From an uncultured Eubacteriales bacterium (GTDB lineage Bacteria; Bacillota; Clostridia; Oscillospirales; Acutalibacteraceae), in NCBI GenBank assembly GCA_910580045.1, contig CAJTXF010000082.1, positions 1 through 10,309 on the forward strand: DNA of 10,309 nucleotides, given 5' to 3'. This document shows, one piece after another, positions 1 to 5,480 of this stretch. The position numbers were made by a program, and so were the translations under genes. The notes under the pieces are model-generated. The model made no database searches. It was not told the DNA's origin and worked only from the letters and a program-made list of their open reading frames with translations. How positions within the stretch are numbered: the stretch's first letter is position 1; each line of letters begins with the position of its first letter.

Positions 1-55
1 CCGCCAGGCCCCCCTCGCCCGCCCCCCAAAACTACACCACAAGGAGTATCCAGCC

Positions 56-409
56 ATGACCATCAAAGAAGTCAGCGAGCAATACCACATCACCCAGGAC
101 ACCCTGCGCTATTATGAGCGCATCGGCATGATTCCCCATGTCACCCGCGCCCCTTCCGGCCACCGGGACTATCAGCCCGCTGATTTGGCCTGGGTCGATT
201 TGGCAAAATGCCTGCGGGGCGCTGGCCTTACTGTGGAGGCCATTGTCACCTATGTGCACCTCTACCAGCAGGGCGAGGACACTGTCCCGGCCCGGCTGGA
301 GCTCCTCCGCCAGCAGCGGGAGGCCCTTTTGGAGCAGCGCCGCCAGATTGAGGCGGCCCTGGCCCGCCTGGACGGGAAAATCGCCTGGCACGAGAAGATG
401 CTCCCTTGA
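56..409 (+). CDS. MerR-family transcriptional regulator (small, HTH plus coiled coil)
   Basis: The 117-residue product begins with the MerR winged-helix DNA-binding domain: TIKEVSEQYHIT then TLRYYERIGMIP (residues 2-27), followed by the wing GHRDY (36-40). From about residue 75 it is a long charged helix rich in Leu, Gln, Arg and Glu, the usual MerR dimerisation coiled coil. There is no C-terminal ligand-binding domain and only one cysteine (in KCLRGAG), so metal sensing of the MerR/CueR type is unlikely. It resembles the small YyaN/AdhR-like members. AAGGAG at 41-46 lies 9 nt before the ATG and fixes the start. MerR proteins usually bind dyads within promoters. The nearest promoter is the one overlapping this gene's own stop codon, driving the erm gene downstream, so control of that transcript is possible but unproven. 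No promoter is visible in the 55 upstream bases. Confidence 0.93.
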   Translation: MTIKEVSEQYHITQDTLRYYERIGMIPHVTRAPSGHRDYQPADLAWVDLAKCLRGAGLTVEAIVTYVHLYQQGEDTVPARLELLRQQREALLEQRRQIEAALARLDGKIAWHEKMLP

Positions 410-434
410 CAGGGGCCGGGAAATCTGCTATACT
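406..434 (+). promoter_or_regulatory. Near-consensus sigma-A promoter for the erm transcript
   Basis: TTGACA at 406-411 and TATACT at 429-434 are separated by exactly 17 bp. The -35 box overlaps the TGA stop of the MerR gene (407-409). Transcription would start near 441, leaving a leader of about 230 nt before the erm start codon. The spacer is the normal 17 bp, not the 19-20 bp typical of MerR-activated promoters, so basal activity should be strong and control is more likely post-transcriptional. Confidence 0.8.
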
Positions 435-435
435 A

Positions 436-467
436 TTTTTACTTAAATATCTTTTTACCTAAATATC
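436..467 (+). repeat. 16-bp tandem direct repeat at the transcription start
   Basis: TTTTTACTTAAATATC (436-451) is followed directly by TTTTTACCTAAATATC (452-467), with 15 of 16 positions identical. The AT-rich pair sits right after the -10 box, over the likely start site and first transcribed bases, in otherwise GC-rich DNA. It could be a pair of operator half-sites or an unstructured 5' spacer; the sequence alone does not decide. Confidence 0.7.
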
Positions 468-483
468 CACAAAACCAATGCAG

Positions 484-671
484 CCGGGCGCCGCGCCCGG
501 TGAGGCAGGAGGGTTGAAATACTACAGGATGTGCACCAATAACGCTAAGTTGAGGAAACAATAAGGGCCCGGTAAAACTCTGGCTCTGACAGGGGCTCCC
601 TGGTCAGGCTGTGTTTGCCGTTCCCTTCTTTCGTGTTTATCCTTACACTTTGCGAAAGAGGTGCTTTTTTC
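484..671 (+). promoter_or_regulatory. Putative translational attenuator leader of the erm gene
   Basis: Three structures are visible. A GC hairpin pairs 484-490 with 494-500, just before AGGAGGG (507-513). A second pairs 586-590 with 603-607 and AGGG 591-594 with CCCT 598-601, with G602 bulged. The third pairs 625-633 (C then TTCTTTCG) with 653-661 (CGAAAGAG then G), burying the AGAGG Shine-Dalgarno of the methyltransferase. The 484-489 segment can also pair with GCCCGG at 567-572, directly after the leader ORF stop, so two exclusive folds exist. In known erm genes, a ribosome stalled by macrolide on the leader peptide shifts the fold and frees the methyltransferase start. The parts are seen; the switching is inferred. 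Confidence 0.6.
529..564 (+). CDS. Putative erm leader peptide (MCTNNAKLRKQ)
   Basis: An 11-codon ORF in the erm leader encodes MCTNNAKLRKQ. Its Lys-Leu-Arg matches the basic-X-basic (RLR-type) macrolide arrest motif of ErmD/ErmK-class leader peptides and falls at codons 7-9, about where arrest occurs in that class. Start choice is uncertain. AGGAGGG at 507-513 lies 15 nt before this ATG, which is long. An in-frame TTG at 514 would give 16 residues with weak TGAGG (501-505) as its site. Both forms share the same C-terminus. It stops one base before GGGCCCGG (565-572), which can pair with the upstream hairpin arm. No homologue was checked. Confidence 0.5.
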   Translation: MCTNNAKLRKQ

Positions 672-1484
672 ATGTCCAAAAATCCTGCCAACCGGCGGCC
701 CAAGCAGCGCCCAAGTGGGCACTGCCCGCAAACCCCTGCCCCCCTGTGGGCCAGCCAGAACTTTCTCACCAGCAGCCGGACCATCCGCCGCCTGCTGGCC
801 TGCACGGACATCAGCCCCCAAGACCTGGTGGTGGAGATTGGCCCCGGCAAAGGCCATATTACCCGGGAGCTGCTGCCCCGCTGCGGCTCTGTTCTGGCGG
901 CTGAACTGGATTCAGCCCTCTGCGCCCGGCTGAGAGAGCGTTTTGCCGGTGAGGCCCGGCTGCGCCTGTGGCAGGGGGATTTTCTCACCATGCCCCTGCC
1001 AAAGGGGCACTATAAGGTGTTTGCCAACATCCCCTTTTCCCACACCACGGATATCCTCCGCCGCCTGAGCCAAGCCCCCAATCCCCCTGCCTGCGCCTGG
1101 CTGGTGGTGGAGCGGGGCGCGGCCATGCGCTTTGCCGGACAGGGCAGGCCCGGGCTTTCCGCCCTGATGCTGGCCCCGTTTTTTCAGGTGCGCATCGCTG
1201 CCTCTATCCCCCGGGAGCAGTTCCACCCTGCCCCCCGGGTGGACGCTGTCCTGCTGGAACTGCGCCGCAGGCCTCAGCCGGATTTGCCCCCCAGCCAGCG
1301 CCAGTCCTTCCGCCGGTTTTTGGAGCAGGGCCTGAGCCGGGGCGCCCTATCCCTGCTGAGCAAAAAGCAGCTGGCCTCTGCCCTGGGCCGGGCGGGCCTG
1401 CCCCTGCCTGCTGACGACTCCAACATGAAATACGTCCAGTGGCTGTGCCTGTTCCGAGCCTGGCGGCTGCTGGGCCGCAAATAA
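672..1484 (+). CDS. erm: Erm-type 23S rRNA adenine N6-methyltransferase
   Basis: This 270-residue Rossmann-fold methyltransferase should use S-adenosylmethionine to methylate A2058 (E. coli numbering) of 23S rRNA, giving macrolide-lincosamide-streptogramin B resistance. Visible motifs are QNFL (29-32), the SAM loop VVEIGPGKGHITREL with E55, G57 and G59, the acidic AELD (77-80), QGDF with D103, and FANIPF (118-122). NIPF favours Erm over the housekeeping KsgA/RsmA 16S dimethylase, which usually has NLPY. The C-terminal helical region (about 205-270) and total length fit Erm. AGAGGTG at 657-663 lies 8 nt before this ATG; an in-frame TTG at 615 would add 19 residues but has no comparable site. 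The basic N-terminus (NRRPKQRP) is common in actinobacterial-type Erm proteins. Expression probably depends on the leader upstream. A KsgA paralogue remains a lesser possibility. Confidence 0.85.
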   Translation: MSKNPANRRPKQRPSGHCPQTPAPLWASQNFLTSSRTIRRLLACTDISPQDLVVEIGPGKGHITRELLPRCGSVLAAELDSALCARLRERFAGEARLRLWQGDFLTMPLPKGHYKVFANIPFSHTTDILRRLSQAPNPPACAWLVVERGAAMRFAGQGRPGLSALMLAPFFQVRIAASIPREQFHPAPRVDAVLLELRRRPQPDLPPSQRQSFRRFLEQGLSRGALSLLSKKQLASALGRAGLPLPADDSNMKYVQWLCLFRAWRLLGRK

Positions 1485-1708
1485 GAAGCTCCTTGGCCCT
1501 TCCGGTCAAGGACGGCTAAGGCTCCTCCCGCCTGCACCTCCCTTCCCGCTGAGCAGGAATACGGGTTCTCCCCCAAAAGGCTGCATACCCGGGCGCCCTT
1601 TGAGGAAAGACGTGGAAGCCATAGAAAGCAATATAATATTAGGGCCTGCACTCACAGACAGTGCGCAAGCTCTTATTTCAGAAAAAACGATTTTGACGAG
1701 GTATCAAT
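1485..1708. other. Intergenic region between erm and the P-loop gene
   Basis: CCTTGGCC (1491-1498) pairs with GGTCAAGG (1504-1511) 6 nt after the erm stop, but no T-run follows, so it is at best a weak terminator or RNA-stabilising hairpin. A perfect TATAAT stands at 1632-1637 about 70 bp before the next gene; no convincing -35 lies 16-18 bp upstream (TTGAGG at 1600 is 26 bp away). Nothing else was recognised. Confidence 0.4.
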
Positions 1709-2173
1709 ATGGCTGCGCTTCATTTGATGGTAGGCTTGCCGGGCAGCGGAAAAACTACTGAAGCAAGAAAACTGGAAAACCAGTATAAGGCATTGCGGTT
1801 CACGCCGGATGAATGGCAGTATTTCTTGTTCGGCCACGACATCTCAGAGCCGGAGCATGACGAGCGCCACACAAAAATTGAAGAATTGATGTGGGAAACC
1901 GCGGTAAAAGCCCTTCAGTCCGGCGTGGATGTTATCCTTGATTTTGGATTCTGGACAAAATCAGAGCGGGATGGATTCCGGCAAAAAGCCCATTCCTTGG
2001 GCGCGGATTCCAAAATCCACTATATGGACGTTCCCAACAGCATAATCTGGCAGCGGCTGTCTGCCCGGAATAAACTGGCCGGAAAAAACGCTGTATTCTA
2101 TGTGAGCAAAGAAGATTTTGAGCAGTGGTCAGGGTTATTTGAAATCCCCACAAAGGAAGAATTGGAGCAGTAA
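1709..2173 (+). CDS. Small P-loop NTPase of the AAA_33 / zeta-toxin-like kinase type
   Basis: The 154-residue product has a clear Walker A GLPGSGKT (9-16) right at the N-terminus, a kinase-like FTPDEW (32-37), a Walker-B-like strand VILDFGFW (75-82) and a late arginine in RLSARNKL (117-123) in the position of the lid. This is the layout of small nucleoside or small-molecule phosphotransferases of the AAA_33 and zeta-toxin groups. The substrate cannot be read from the sequence; related proteins are usually left as ATP-binding proteins. No antitoxin-like gene is adjacent, which argues against a toxin-antitoxin pair. GAGG at 1698-1701 lies 7 nt before the ATG. The codons are less GC-rich than in erm or the GH18 gene, hinting at separate ancestry. 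It ends at a strong terminator and is probably monocistronic. Confidence 0.8.
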   Translation: MAALHLMVGLPGSGKTTEARKLENQYKALRFTPDEWQYFLFGHDISEPEHDERHTKIEELMWETAVKALQSGVDVILDFGFWTKSERDGFRQKAHSLGADSKIHYMDVPNSIIWQRLSARNKLAGKNAVFYVSKEDFEQWSGLFEIPTKEELEQ

Positions 2174-2208
2174 GGGCCTGATAAGGGAAACCTGTTCAAG
2201 CGCAAGAA

Positions 2209-2248
2209 AAAAAGGGCCCGAAATCCCTAAGAATTCCGGGCCCTTTTT
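2209..2248. terminator. Bidirectional intrinsic terminator between convergent genes
   Basis: A 12-bp stem is formed by an A-run plus GGGCCCG (2209-2220) and CGGGCCC plus a T-run (2237-2248), with a 16-nt loop. The flanking A- and T-runs make it a Rho-independent terminator on both strands. It serves the P-loop gene on the plus strand and can end the NIF3-like gene on the minus strand. Confidence 0.9.
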
Positions 2249-2323
2249 GGGGCCTTGCTATGCTGAAAAGGAGCCCCTATTCACACCGCAGAACCGCTCA
2301 GCCAGAGCCTACCCCAGCAGGTT

Positions 2324-3142
2324 TCAGCTGAACGCAAGCCACTGATACTGGTTCCCGGACTGGATGAACCTAACCGGCACCGCTCCGCCCAAATCCTTTT
2401 CCAGCCATTGGGCCATATACTCCATGCCAGGCTCCTCCCAGTTGAAGTGGCCCGGATTCAGCAGCGCCAGCTTCTGGCCCAGGAACAGCCCGTCCTGCAC
2501 ATATTCCCCCACTGTCCAGTCCACCACCTCACCGGGGATGATGACCTGCACGTCATGCTCTCTTACGAACCGGAGGCACTCTCTGTCCATATCCCCGCCC
2601 AAGAAATGGAACACCACAGCCGCCCGCTTAACCTCCATGTCCGGCTCCCCAATCACGCGGATGCCGTCAATGTGCATGGCCCAGGCCAGCTGCTCTGCCA
2701 CGCCCTTTACCGTAGTGGGCGGCAGCTCGAAACAGCAGCCGGGCATATATTCATCGCTCAGGGCATATGCCTCCCAGCCCAGCTTTTTGGCTACACCCGT
2801 AAAAATGCCGTCCGGCCTGTCGCTGTGCAGATGGTCGTGGTTCCGGTAGACCGTCATTGCCGTTTCTTCCAGCAGGGCCTTTTTCGCCAGGTAGACTGAA
2901 TCCCCCTCCAGCCAATCCGTCCTGTCCCATCCGTCAAAAAAGGTGGGCTCATGGCAGATGATAAAGTTACAGCCCTGCTGCGCGGCCTGGCGGATGACCT
3001 GGGCCGTGGGGCAGCAGGTCAAGGCCACGCCGGTACACTCTTTGGAAGTGTCCCCTGCAATGACCCCGTCACAGGTGGGCTGGGCGGGCTCAAAGTTTTT
3101 GTGATGGGCCTCCATGATTTCAATCACTTTTGCAATGGTCAT
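2324..3142 (-). CDS. NIF3-like dinuclear-metal-centre protein
   Basis: The 272-residue product matches the NIF3/DUF34 family, hexameric proteins with a two-metal site whose cellular role is still debated (GTP cyclohydrolase I type 2-like and other roles have been proposed). Visible candidate ligands are H64 in ICHEPTFFDG, His/Asp residues in RNHDHLHSD (100-108), and H231 with E235/E236 in NPGHFNWEEPG near the C-terminus, where the family has a His...Glu pair. Between lies the inserted domain of longer members (about 135-200). The reading frame is open upstream to 3370 through the hairpin repeats, but AAGGAA 7 nt before this ATG and the start of family-like sequence fix the start at 3142. A six-bp hairpin (3159-3164 with 3168-3173) lies in the leader. 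The nearest -10-like box is TATAAT, minus strand, at 3225-3230, in the first repeat unit. Confidence 0.87.
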   Translation of the reverse strand: MTIAKVIEIMEAHHKNFEPAQPTCDGVIAGDTSKECTGVALTCCPTAQVIRQAAQQGCNFIICHEPTFFDGWDRTDWLEGDSVYLAKKALLEETAMTVYRNHDHLHSDRPDGIFTGVAKKLGWEAYALSDEYMPGCCFELPPTTVKGVAEQLAWAMHIDGIRVIGEPDMEVKRAAVVFHFLGGDMDRECLRFVREHDVQVIIPGEVVDWTVGEYVQDGLFLGQKLALLNPGHFNWEEPGMEYMAQWLEKDLGGAVPVRFIQSGNQYQWLAFS

Positions 3143-3224
3143 CGTGAAATTCCTTTCTTGCTTTACGAAAGCAGGCACGCATAATGTTGCCGGGCAATCC
3201 TGAATCCTGCACTTCATTGCTCCT

Positions 3225-3420
3225 ATTATAGAATAAATCCACTTGGAGAAGACCGATGCTTTTGCAATGCAAAAGAGAAGCGCTTCGCGCTTCAGGGCTT
3301 CTCCGGATGTCCGCTTGCGGACATTATAGCATAAATCTATTTGGAGAAGACCGGTGCTTTTGCTTCGCAAAAGAGAAGCGCTTCGCGCTTCAGGGCTTCT
3401 CCGGATGTCCGCTTGCGGAC
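3225..3420 (-). repeat. Two tandem 98-bp hairpin-rich repeat units
   Basis: Unit 1 (3225-3322) and unit 2 (3323-3420) are 98 bp each and differ at 7 positions. Each has an outer stem GGAGAAG/CTTCTCC (3245-3251 with 3298-3304 in unit 1) enclosing two hairpins, CTTTTGC/GCAAAAG and GAAGCGC/GCGCTTC. A separate perfect palindrome follows, ATGTCCGC-TT-GCGGACAT. Three of the 7 differences fall in one apical loop (AAT versus TTC) and leave its stem intact. Each unit begins with ATTATAG, which on the minus strand reads as a -10 box: TGCTATAAT at 3323-3331 is an extended -10, and unit 1 has a degenerate TTCTATAAT. The array lies upstream of the NIF3-like gene and could supply its promoter or a structured leader. 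Confidence 0.85.
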
Positions 3421-3529
3421 ATTATAGCATAGCTGCAAGCCGCTTTGCGCCTTGCCAAATCGCCTGGGCGATTTGTAGCTCCGCTGCGCGGACTCGGCTC
3501 TGCTGAAATATCCTGCGGATATTATAGCA
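3421..3529 (-). repeat. Third, divergent hairpin unit with the same phasing
   Basis: This unit starts with TGCTATAAT (minus strand, 3421-3429), and the next copy of that box is at 3521-3529, giving a 100-bp period close to the 98 bp of the preceding units. The interior sequence differs but keeps the plan. GCAAG/CTTGC (3435-3439 with 3451-3455) and CAAATCGCC/GGCGATTTG (3456-3464 with 3467-3475) sit inside an AGCT/AGCT closing stem. TCCGC/GCGGA (3480-3484 with 3488-3492) and AATATCC/GGATATT (3507-3513 with 3517-3523) follow. Conserved spacing and hairpin layout with changed sequence suggest modular assembly. Confidence 0.75.
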
Positions 3530-3946
3530 CATGCATAAGGCAATGTCGAGGATTGTTTCCACATGTCAATGCTGCCAAAAGTTTGAGAAAGAAACGCCCT
3601 GGCAAAGGGCCTGTTTGTTTCTGTGCGCCCAAAGAATGCGCGGGCTTTCCTCTGGGCCGGAGCCTTTCTTTCAGCTCCCTGTGAAAGCCAGGTTGATAGC
3701 GAAAATTCCCCGCCCTCTGACGAAAAAAACCTCGCCCCTGCGCTATCCCCCACTATGAATGCAGGTTCTTACAATGGAGCAGGAAGCATTCAACCAGAAG
3801 CATGGCCTGTCACCCCCACATCCTTTGTCCGGGCAGCAGATGGCAAGAGCATCTCTGCTGAGGAATGTTGGGGCGATGATGTCCCCGCTCCCCCATGGCG
3901 GCAGGATAAGCATATTGGAAGAAGAAAGAGTAAGGAGCAATTTGCT
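3530..3946. other. Intergenic segment upstream of the APH-like gene
   Basis: No convincing gene is seen; reading frames on both strands lack family-like sequence. It contains a nested palindrome, GGCTTTC (3643-3649) with GAAAGCC (3683-3689) around GGAGC (3659-3663) with GCTCC (3674-3678), and a short hairpin GCCCT/AGGGC (3596-3600 with 3606-3610). This half looks like an interspersed repeat. From about 3755 the base composition falls and the sequence seems to belong to the acquired segment of the downstream gene. Confidence 0.45.
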
Positions 3947-3950
3947 ATGA
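3774..3950 (+). CDS. Small ORF overlapping the APH-like start (uncertain, possibly a remnant)
   Basis: A 58-codon frame starts MEQEAFNQKHGLSPP and ends in LEEERVRSNLL. Its TGA (3948-3950) overlaps the downstream ATG (3947) in the ATGA arrangement typical of translationally coupled genes. No good ribosome binding site precedes the ATG (only GCAGG at 3761-3765), and I do not recognise the product. The polar, Glu/Arg-rich C-terminus looks more protein-like than the other frames here. It may be the tail of a gene whose 5' part was lost when the segment decayed. Confidence 0.25.
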   Translation: MEQEAFNQKHGLSPPHPLSGQQMARASLLRNVGAMMSPLPHGGRISILEEERVRSNLL

Positions 3951-4804
3951 GCATCATCCATGATGAACTGAATAAGCTGGGTATCGCCTGCGATGGATTC
4001 ACTGTTTTGCAGGACAAGGATGGCATTACTGTTGCCAGAATCGCACGCGGGAAGAACTCCTATGTTCTGAAATGCTTTCAAAAAGATGAGCATAAGCGGG
4101 AATTGGAGAACTACCGGCTCTTGGCTGCTCTGGGCATTCCCACAATCCGGGTAATTGCTTCCACGGGTTCCGCGCTTCTTCTGGAGGACATTGGATGCAG
4201 CTCAATCTATCGGCTGGGTATGCAGGAAGATATGTCCGCTCCAGATGTGGCACGCCGGATTGCAGTGTGGTACAAGCTGCTTCACTGCCGTGGATATGGT
4301 TATATTTGCCGGCAGGGAGAATCCATGTATGACGAGGCAGACTTCTTCACTCTCGAAAACATTGCTTTCATCAAGGAAAAGATCGGATGCCAAGACGCAC
4401 CGGCATGGGTGCTTTTGGAGCGGCATTATGCTGCCATCAATAATCAGCTTGGCAAGGCAAGACGGACGCTGACCTACAACGACTTCTACTATACGAATCT
4501 GGTGGTCGCCAAAGATAATTCCTCTGCGCTGATGTTTGACTACAACCTGCTGGGCAAGGGCTATGCCTATACGGATGTGAGAAACGTGTTGTCCTCTCTG
4601 TCAGAAGAAGCAGGGAAAGCGTTTCTTGATGAATACGGCGGGTTTGAGCCGATAGAGAAAGCGTTGGACGATGTGGTGAGCGTGGTTGTCACTCTGTACC
4701 AGGCCTGTCTGCGTGATGAGATGCCTTGGTGGGCGCAAGCGCTGCTTGATGAAATTGATACCGCCTTTATCGAGAAAATTGAATACTTAAAGAGTATAAT
4801 TTGA
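3947..4804 (+). CDS. Aminoglycoside phosphotransferase / choline kinase-fold protein
   Basis: The 285-residue product has the APH protein-kinase-like layout. An N-lobe lysine lies in YVLKCF (K42), with E52/E54 of RELENYRLL as the partner glutamate. A hinge-like LLLEDIG spans 78-83. The catalytic loop LTYNDFYYTN has D179 and N184, and the metal-binding aspartate is D198 in ALMFDYN. The usual HGD of the Brenner motif is YND here, so the histidine is lost while the catalytic Asp and Asn remain. The small-molecule substrate is unknown; antibiotic resistance should not be assumed. AAGGAG (3932-3937) lies 9 nt before the ATG and decides against the in-frame upstream extension to 3623. The gene is less GC-rich than the flanking chromosome and is followed by mobile-element debris, suggesting horizontal transfer. 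Confidence 0.8.
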   Translation: MSIIHDELNKLGIACDGFTVLQDKDGITVARIARGKNSYVLKCFQKDEHKRELENYRLLAALGIPTIRVIASTGSALLLEDIGCSSIYRLGMQEDMSAPDVARRIAVWYKLLHCRGYGYICRQGESMYDEADFFTLENIAFIKEKIGCQDAPAWVLLERHYAAINNQLGKARRTLTYNDFYYTNLVVAKDNSSALMFDYNLLGKGYAYTDVRNVLSSLSEEAGKAFLDEYGGFEPIEKALDDVVSVVVTLYQACLRDEMPWWAQALLDEIDTAFIEKIEYLKSII

Positions 4805-4821
4805 AGTGTTATAAATTAGAT

Positions 4822-5036
4822 TTGCCGCGGCGGTGGGCAGCAATCCAGAAGAATCACATCGTACTCATTTCGGATTGCTCTATAGTATTCCCTCAGAATG
4901 GTTCCCGGCTCATGATGTTCACCAGCGTGACCTCCATGGCGGCCAGGTCGATGCCTAAGTTTACAGTAGGAACAGTCTTGCCCACACCACCTTTTTGGCT
5001 GCAGATGGTTTGTTTGAATTCTGAACCTGTTGCCCT
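4822..5036 (-). pseudogene. Remnant of a ParA/Soj-type partition ATPase
   Basis: On the minus strand, 5009-4974 encodes TICSQKGGVGKT, the deviant Walker A of ParA/MinD ATPases, and continues VPTVNLGIDLA. The frame then meets a stop (MSREPF*) near 4898. In another frame, REYYRAIRNEYDVILLDCCP (to about 4830) matches the ParA Walker B region (DYxLIDCPP). The expected roughly 60-80 residues between the two motifs are missing, so there is both an internal deletion and a frameshift. A stop at 5037-5039 lies just upstream and no start codon is apparent. ParA of this type belongs to plasmids and conjugative elements; this copy cannot be functional. Confidence 0.8.
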
Positions 5037-5145
5037 TTATGTGGTATCACCCTTTCGGGCGAACCATTTTCACCGGAAAAAGAATCAAGACAAACCGATC
5101 CCCCTTGATTTTCCTAGGGATTTCCGACTTGTCTCTATTATATCT

Positions 5146-5343
5146 TGTGGGCACACAATGGCATCTATGCCCTGCTTTGCCGGAGTGGACAGCGTAAGTA
5201 TCTACGCTTGCTTGGGCTACGCACAGGTCAGCACCACCGCTGATATCTACGCCTATCTGATAGAAACCGCCAGCCCGAAATCAGCGGACATCCTGGGAAA
5301 AAATTTTCCAGAAAAAGGCGCGGGGGTTCGGAGATTCCGTTGA
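5146..5343 (+). pseudogene. C-terminal remnant of a tyrosine recombinase (integrase)
   Basis: The plus frame contains HTMAS (from 5152), then GVDSVSIYACLGYAQVST and TADIYAYLIE, ending near SADILGKNFPEKG. This matches the C-terminal catalytic part of phage and transposon integrases, where RHT, LGH and a final Tyr (DIYAH) form the active site. The nucleophile Tyr codon is at 5248-5250. The Arg before HT is Gly here and the His of LGH is Tyr, so the site is damaged, and the N-terminal two thirds of the protein are absent. Upstream of about 5146 the frame is open back to 4801 but shows no integrase sequence; that part is antisense to the parA remnant. It marks the end of a decayed integrated element beside a tRNA gene. 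Confidence 0.78.
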
Positions 5344-5442
5344 ACTCGGAGGTGAGCGAACCGCCAAAAATCCCAAAGTTGAATTATTGTTGAACTCAGG
5401 GGCCAAACCGAGCCCTAAATTTTTGCTGTCTGCAAAAAGAAA

Positions 5443-5476
5443 AAGTCCCTAGAAACTTTGGAGTTTCTAGGGACTT
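5443..5476 (-). terminator. Intrinsic terminator of the tRNA transcript
   Basis: A perfect 14-bp stem (5443-5456 with 5463-5476) has a 6-nt loop. Read on the minus strand it is followed by TTTTTCTTTTT, and it begins 4 nt after the tRNA CCA end. It lacks a T-run on the plus strand, so it acts in the tRNA direction. Confidence 0.92.
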
Positions 5477-5480
5477 GGGC

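Noticed and set aside
615..671. Upstream in-frame TTG start for the erm gene
   Set aside because: The ATG at 672 has AGAGGTG 8 nt upstream and gives a typical Erm length; the TTG has no ribosome site and the extension overlaps the attenuator stem.
1491..1511. Terminator after erm
   Set aside because: The 8-bp stem includes a G-U pair and is not followed by a T-run; noted only within the intergenic entry.
1709..2173. Zeta toxin of a toxin-antitoxin pair
   Set aside because: No antitoxin-like gene is adjacent and the protein is short; only the general P-loop kinase fold is supported.
3143..3370. N-terminal extension of the NIF3-like protein
   Set aside because: The extra residues are translated hairpin repeat, and a good ribosome site sits before the ATG at 3142.
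3225..3529. CRISPR array
   Set aside because: The units are contiguous 98-100 bp repeats with internal hairpins; there are no short repeats alternating with unique spacers and no cas genes.
3337..3753. Minus-strand 138-residue ORF
   Set aside because: Half of it is translated repeat DNA and the rest shows no family-like sequence; the openness reflects palindromic GC-rich repeats.
4801..5145. N-terminal part of the plus-strand 180-residue ORF as a real gene
   Set aside because: It is antisense to the parA remnant and has no protein-like features; only the part after about 5146 matches an integrase.
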